A DNA stretch of 64,000 bases from Dysgonomonas hofstadii. GTDB lineage: Bacteria > Bacteroidota > Bacteroidia > Bacteroidales > Dysgonomonadaceae. The translations under genes and the position numbers were made by a program. The DNA is taken from NCBI RefSeq assembly GCF_014196915.1, contig NZ_JACIEP010000004.1:248001-312000 (forward strand). Reading direction: 5' to 3'. The notes beneath the pieces were generated by a model. The model ran no database searches. It was not told the origin of the DNA and worked only from the letters and a program-made list of their open reading frames with translations. Of this stretch, positions 60,162-64,000 are shown in pieces; the first letter of the stretch is position 1; every line of letters begins with the position of its first letter.

Positions 60162-60647
60162 TCAGAGAAAGAAGGAATGTTTCCTTTGTTGAAACAAGAA
60201 TGTTTGATCAATCATTTTCCCGCTTTCAACTTTGTAAAAACGCTGGTTGGTAGTAGCATTATCCAATCCGCCATACCTTTCAATATACGCCCCAAGCTTT
60301 ATATAGTCGAAGTTCTCAATAAAAACACTCTCTGGCAATTTTATCCTTCCCGAATACCATCCTGTTTTTATATTGCCGGTTGATTTTTCGCGTACAAATA
60401 CAGATAATCTTTCCACTTCTTCCGGATCAATATCTCCACCCATAAAGCAAATGCAAGTGACAGAGTTACCATATTTATCCAGTAAATGTTCGAGGACATA
60501 TTCATCAAATACTTCTCCTATATCCTGTTGCAGATAAAGGCTGTGGCAACCCTTGCATCTGTTAGGGCAGTTGGAGAGGTTGACTGCAAGTGTCACCTCT
60601 CCCGGTATTTCCTGAAAAACGATATTATAATTGCTGTACTTTAGCAT
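60162..60647 (-). CDS. nrdG: Anaerobic ribonucleotide reductase activating protein
   Basis: A radical-SAM activase of 161 residues that generates the glycyl radical on NrdD. The Fe-S cluster motif C-x3-C-x2-C is CPNRCKGC (Cys27, Cys31, Cys34), within VNLSNCPNRCKGCHSLYLQ. The SAM-binding GGD motif is ICFMGGDIDPEEV. Its first 23 bases overlap the end of nrdD, so the two are translationally coupled. It is under the same cobalamin riboswitch as nrdD. The length and motifs are normal for the family. Confidence 0.92.
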   Translation of the reverse strand: MLKYSNYNIVFQEIPGEVTLAVNLSNCPNRCKGCHSLYLQQDIGEVFDEYVLEHLLDKYGNSVTCICFMGGDIDPEEVERLSVFVREKSTGNIKTGWYSGRIKLPESVFIENFDYIKLGAYIERYGGLDNATTNQRFYKVESGKMIDQTFLFQQRKHSFFL

Positions 60648-62715
60648 AATGCCTTTGTTTAGCCTCCTTTTGCCTGCTTTGTGAAAAATTGCTTACGCGT
60701 TTCATATAACCTATAATCCGGGTCAGATAATCGAGATTTTGACTTTTACAGGAAGGACACTCTTTCAGGTTATGCTTACTAATATGTCCGCAATTATTAC
60801 AAACAGTATTCGGTATATTGAAAGTAAAATAATTGCAACCTTCCTTTGCTGCGACTTTCAGTAGGTGTATATATTGTTGTTTACTAAGGTGCTCATCCAG
60901 ATTCATATGTAACGCCGAACCACCGGTGAGTCTGTCGATATACCTTCGTCCGTGCAGCCTGAATTTATCTATAATATTCAAAGATTCATCTTCAACAATA
61001 TAGAAATAGCTATTATAACAGTCCCGCTTTACAATATATCCGGCTTCTTTATCCCATTTGGCATGTTTTACACCTACATTTTCTGCCGGAATCATTTCGC
61101 AGTTGAACATTACCTCTTTGCTGCGGTATCTTTTGTTAGCATCTTCAATGAGGCCTAGTACGTTACCCACAAATTCTTCATAGCGGGGATTGTCACTGAT
61201 TTCAATACCAAGCGATTCGGCGGCTTCTACCAATCCATTAACTCCTATAGTAAGATATTGGCGGCTCATATTGATATAGCCTGCATCAAACAGAGGCAAC
61301 ATACCTTTCGATTGCATATATTTCAGGTTTTCATTATATGCCATCTGTACCTTATGTACAAGATCAATCACCTCTTCGAGGAAAAACTGGTATGTCATTC
61401 CTTTCCTTGTAGCATGCTGGATACAACGGTTCAGGTTAATGGTCAATACACTCTTCGATCCTGTAGAGACGCCTCCCGCCCCTAGAGTATAGCTAAATCC
61501 ATTATCCTGGATTTCGTTACGGAGACGGCAGCAACTGCTGAGAGAGTCAGCATTGTCGCTAATATATGTAAAGAATGAGTGCCCTTCTGCGTACATTTCT
61601 GCTGTAAATTCACCATATTCCTTATCTTTTGGTTCTTCATTTTCTGTAAGTAGCGCCATTGTCTCTACCGGGAAAGTCAATACAGTGCGGGTACGCTCCT
61701 GATTAAACCATTTCATGAAAAGCTTTTGAAGCCAGTTGAGGGAATCCCAATGTGGTGCACTGCCATCAGGGAACACGAAGTTGCCGAAAAGACTCTCAAA
61801 GTAATATTTATCATAATAAGATATATTCCAGAAAACAGCCTGAAAGTTTCTTGCTCCGGTAGGCTGATTGATTGAATAGACGATTTGCTCAAAGTAGTCG
61901 TAGATCATTTTCTTCAATGTGCGCTGTTTGGTAGAAAGATCTACAACTCTATCCGCATTCAGATAGTAATCTTTCCCATATTCCAAACCTATAAAGTAAT
62001 TCATATACATCAGGAATTCGGGTGTGGCACATGCCCCGCTAAGCATACTGGATACCATAAATACCATATTAATGAATCCTCCGCAAAAAGATTTAAGATT
62101 GGTAGGAGCCTTTGAATTTCCACCAATAGAATTTGTTCCTCCAATCAACCATGGATACATGGTGATACTGGCACAGTAATTAGCCAGACTTGTTTCATCA
62201 TTTTTATAGATGTAGTGATTATTCAGTAATTGAATGTAACGGTCTGATAGTTCCTTGCCATACATTTCCTTCAAACGGTCGGTAAGCATTCTGCGATTGA
62301 GGCGGATAAAGTTTGATTTCGGTAATTCACCTATCAAGGTAGCCATATTCTTATTTTCAACATTTGCATTTGAGTCGTATTTGCTGCCTGATGCCGCATT
62401 TTGTGCATCGCAATACTCCATAAGAAAGTTCAGCTTATCCCTTACCTCCCTGTCTTCAAGGTGTTTTTGCCTGTAAAGCATAAAAGATTTGGCTACCATG
62501 TAATATCTTTCGGCCATCAGAGCGACTTCTACCTGATTTTGTATATCTTCAACGGTAGTACCGTTAGTAATACTTACACGGCTGAGTATATTTGTTATTA
62601 CATCTTCAGTGGCAAAGCTTCCGACTGACAGGAATGCTTTAGCTACGGCATTCTTGATTTTTTCAAGAGAAAAAGGTTCTCTTTTTCCATCCCGTTTAAC
62701 AATAAGTATCTCCAT
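60625..62715 (-). CDS. nrdD: Anaerobic (class III) ribonucleoside-triphosphate reductase
   Basis: An oxygen-sensitive glycyl-radical enzyme of 696 residues that makes dNTPs under anaerobiosis. An N-terminal ATP-cone (MEILIVKRDGKREPFSLEKI to about 90) gives allosteric control. The ten-stranded barrel holds the active-site region (GGFINMVFMVSSMLSGACATPEF). A C-terminal zinc site is CNNC...CPSC, and the glycyl-radical motif is RIIGYMKRVSNF near the end. The RIIGYM form differs from the common RVCGYL by losing the cysteine next to the glycine. Transcribed with nrdG from a promoter that carries a cobalamin riboswitch about 135 nt before the start codon. Confidence 0.94.
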   Translation of the reverse strand: MEILIVKRDGKREPFSLEKIKNAVAKAFLSVGSFATEDVITNILSRVSITNGTTVEDIQNQVEVALMAERYYMVAKSFMLYRQKHLEDREVRDKLNFLMEYCDAQNAASGSKYDSNANVENKNMATLIGELPKSNFIRLNRRMLTDRLKEMYGKELSDRYIQLLNNHYIYKNDETSLANYCASITMYPWLIGGTNSIGGNSKAPTNLKSFCGGFINMVFMVSSMLSGACATPEFLMYMNYFIGLEYGKDYYLNADRVVDLSTKQRTLKKMIYDYFEQIVYSINQPTGARNFQAVFWNISYYDKYYFESLFGNFVFPDGSAPHWDSLNWLQKLFMKWFNQERTRTVLTFPVETMALLTENEEPKDKEYGEFTAEMYAEGHSFFTYISDNADSLSSCCRLRNEIQDNGFSYTLGAGGVSTGSKSVLTINLNRCIQHATRKGMTYQFFLEEVIDLVHKVQMAYNENLKYMQSKGMLPLFDAGYINMSRQYLTIGVNGLVEAAESLGIEISDNPRYEEFVGNVLGLIEDANKRYRSKEVMFNCEMIPAENVGVKHAKWDKEAGYIVKRDCYNSYFYIVEDESLNIIDKFRLHGRRYIDRLTGGSALHMNLDEHLSKQQYIHLLKVAAKEGCNYFTFNIPNTVCNNCGHISKHNLKECPSCKSQNLDYLTRIIGYMKRVSNFSQSRQKEAKQRHYAKVQQL

Positions 62716-62849
62716 AAGTTGAATTATAAAATGATTTCAATTTATTGGGAGAATCGTTGCAGAAGCAGAAAGCAGGAAGGTTTTTTACATTTGTGAAGTA
62801 GCAATGTAAGTCATCCATCCTGTCGCTTTCACCCGAAGCTCCGGACTTT

Positions 62850-63020
62850 CCCTAAATACGGCAGGTCTTCTGACTTATTTCAGAGTTAGACGCCTTCCCA
62901 TCTTTTTTGTTTCTGACAGTGGCGCGAATGTCTAATTCTTTTACGAAATTTACAGCTACGGGGATAGTTCAGGACTTGCACCTGATTCCCTTTTATCCGA
63001 TTTTTGCCGGAACCGTATAT
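62850..63020 (-). ncRNA. Cobalamin (adenosylcobalamin-type) riboswitch upstream of nrdDG
   Basis: Read on the minus strand, all conserved blocks occur in order: GGTTCCGGC near the 5' end, AAAAGGGAATCAGGTGCAAG and TCCTGAACTATCCCCG (P3-P5 core), GTAGCTGTAAA, GCCACTGTC, GATGGGAAGGCG and the B12 box AAGTCAGAAGACCTGCC. The element lies between a TACCTTTG promoter (63026-63033) and nrdD. No terminator with a T tract follows in the about 135 nt before the start codon, so translational control is more likely than termination. The remainder of the 506-base gap 62716-63221 shows only a weak TTACATT/AATGTAA hairpin. Confidence 0.93.
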
Positions 63021-63025
63021 GAAAA

Positions 63026-63033
63026 CAAAGGTA
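63026..63033 (-). promoter_or_regulatory. -7 promoter element for the riboswitch-nrdDG transcript
   Basis: Minus-strand TACCTTTG is a perfect TAnnTTTG element placed so that transcription begins right at the 5' end of the riboswitch (about 63019). Confidence 0.6.
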
Positions 63034-63191
63034 TGTTATTTATTTAATATAATCGTAAAAAGTTTATGATAATAATTTTGTGTTTTCGAGTGATTTCTCT
63101 GAAAATATTTTCATTTAATTGATTATTAATTTATTAAGTTTTTATATTTGTTGAAAAGTTTTCCAAAATGAAAATTGTAATAATCTTTTGA

Positions 63192-63199
63192 TATCTTTG
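63192..63199 (+). promoter_or_regulatory. -7 promoter element of the DUF2284 gene
   Basis: TATCTTTG is a perfect TAnnTTTG element 23 bases before ATG 63222 (leader about 16 nt). It also lies downstream of the TTG at 63210 only by a few bases, which favours the ATG as the start. Confidence 0.5.
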
Positions 63200-63221
63200 G
63201 TGAAACTTTTTGTTAAACAAT

Positions 63222-63812
63222 ATGCTCTCTGTAAAGAATTATTTTTCATATATACCGATAGTAGATTATATTGCAGATTATAGGGATGTTGATAAATTTA
63301 TTGTTTTTTGCAAACAATGTAGCAAATATGGTAATTGTTGGGCTTGTCCTCCTTATGAATTTGACACAACCGACTATATATTGAAATATAACCGGGCTTA
63401 TATTATCGGAACGAAAATCAATCTGTCGTACGATATTCGTAAAGCATCTAAGGATGCAGAAGAAAGCAAATTGACAGGGGCTAATATTATAACTGATGTA
63501 CGGAAAGTATTGGATGAACAACTTTTAAAAATAGAAGCGGATATCCCGAATAGTAAAGCTTTTTTTGCCGGAACTTGCCACATATGTGAGCCGGAAGGGT
63601 GTATGCGCATTCAAAATGAACCTTGCCGTTATCCTGATAAAATCCGTCACTCACTGGAGTCTATAGGTTTTGATATTGGCAAAACAACTGAAGAATTGTT
63701 AAATATAAAACTGAAATGGAGTAATGATGGTTTTTTACCCGAATACCTGACATTAGTGAGCGGCTTATTTACAAATAGCAGAGTGGATAATCTGGAGGAT
63801 TATTTTACCTGA
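63222..63812 (+). CDS. DUF2284 predicted metal-binding protein
   Basis: A 196-residue cytosolic protein starting at ATG 63222 (MLSVKNYFSYIPIVDYIADY); a TTG at 63210 is an alternative four codons upstream. The DUF2284 Cys motif is clear: CKQCSKYGNCWACPPYEFD (four Cys). A second group is CHICEPEGCMRIQNEPCRYP (four Cys), characteristic of the family and probably a metal or Fe-S site. The function is unknown. It is transcribed divergently from the nrdDG riboswitch transcript, with about 190 bases between the starts, but nothing shows a shared regulator. Confidence 0.85.
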   Translation: MLSVKNYFSYIPIVDYIADYRDVDKFIVFCKQCSKYGNCWACPPYEFDTTDYILKYNRAYIIGTKINLSYDIRKASKDAEESKLTGANIITDVRKVLDEQLLKIEADIPNSKAFFAGTCHICEPEGCMRIQNEPCRYPDKIRHSLESIGFDIGKTTEELLNIKLKWSNDGFLPEYLTLVSGLFTNSRVDNLEDYFT

Positions 63813-63880
63813 AGATTTATGCCATTAACCATCTGTATTCTAGTATTATAGAATGGTTGTTCTGGGGAATTAAGGTTTTG

Positions 63881-63944
63881 AAGTCTTGTAAGGGGTGAAC
63901 TCATATTTGGTATTAATTTGTCGTTCAATTCCCTTACAAGACTT
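63881..63944. repeat. Long inverted repeat near the window end
   Basis: AAGTCTTGTAAGGG (63881-63894) and its exact complement (63931-63944) are separated by 36 bases that contain a further inner TGAAC/GTTCA pair. No T tract follows on either strand. It may be a large hairpin RNA, or part of an element that continues beyond the window. The flanks (63813-63880 and 63945-64000) hold no gene I can support. Confidence 0.7.
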
Positions 63945-64000
63945 ATTCCTGATTTTATATTTTATGTATTAATTCTCTCTTACAATCCGGAGATAGGTAT

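Noticed and set aside
1-64000. CRISPR array, tRNA, rRNA, prophage or integrative element
   Set aside because: No regularly spaced repeats, no T-loop/anticodon pattern, and no integrase, transposase or phage structural gene was recognised.

Overview
The window comes from an AT-rich Bacteroidetes chromosome, most likely Bacteroidales and close to Dysgonomonas or Porphyromonadaceae-type genomes. The evidence is: promoters with the Bacteroidetes -7 element TAnnTTTG and almost no Shine-Dalgarno sequences; several lipoproteins with short lipoboxes; two DUF5686 proteins; a TamL-type BamA-family lipoprotein; a SprE/PorW-like TPR lipoprotein; a DAHP synthase with a C-terminal chorismate mutase; and a Bacteroidales-type NrdD/NrdG pair. 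The genus is an inference. I see no tRNA, rRNA, CRISPR array, transposase or prophage. Most of the window is ordinary core chromosome.

Layout. 1-5.8 kb: end of a methyltransferase, an AsmA-family protein, a von Willebrand A lipoprotein and a cupin. 5.86-9.28 kb: a phenylalanine operon (prephenate dehydratase, aminotransferase, DAHP synthase-chorismate mutase). It is preceded by a complete ribosome-mediated attenuator: promoter, 24-codon Phe-rich leader peptide, 18-bp antiterminator and 11-bp terminator. 9.3-14.5 kb: a small lipoprotein, then a reverse-strand group of ABC-F ATPase, SGNH hydrolase and M13 peptidase. 14.6-19.2 kb: a tiny two-gene ABC system, a CPBP protease and a GH78 rhamnosidase. 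19.3-25.7 kb: a repeat element, a DUF349 protein and a SprE-like TPR lipoprotein. 25.9-36.6 kb: acyl-CoA synthetase, EttA, a DUF5686 protein, an ATP-grasp-like protein, a SpoU methyltransferase and TamL.

36.6-43.2 kb: a MarR-controlled RND efflux operon (marR, adaptor, pump, outer-membrane factor). Three palindromes sharing an AAGTG half-site lie upstream of marR, and one abuts its -7 element. 43.2-47 kb: phosphohexomutase, RsgA and a DEDDh exonuclease. 47.2-52.5 kb: a TonB-dependent receptor followed by two tandem LytS-type histidine kinases and a LytTR regulator. The first kinase has lost its phospho-accepting histidine, N box and G box. 52.5-57.1 kb: NDP kinase, a second DUF5686 protein, a second copy of the repeat element, outer-membrane phospholipase A and a NifX-like small protein. 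57.2-60 kb: an EamA transporter and a DEAD helicase/cold-shock pair. 60.1-63 kb: the anaerobic ribonucleotide reductase pair nrdD-nrdG under a cobalamin riboswitch. 63.2 kb to the end: a DUF2284 protein and a long inverted repeat.

The strongest non-coding signals are the Phe attenuator, the B12 riboswitch before nrdDG, the hairpin-forming repeat whose two copies differ by a compensatory base-pair change, and the palindrome cluster of the efflux operon. The most interesting protein signal is the pseudokinase/kinase tandem.
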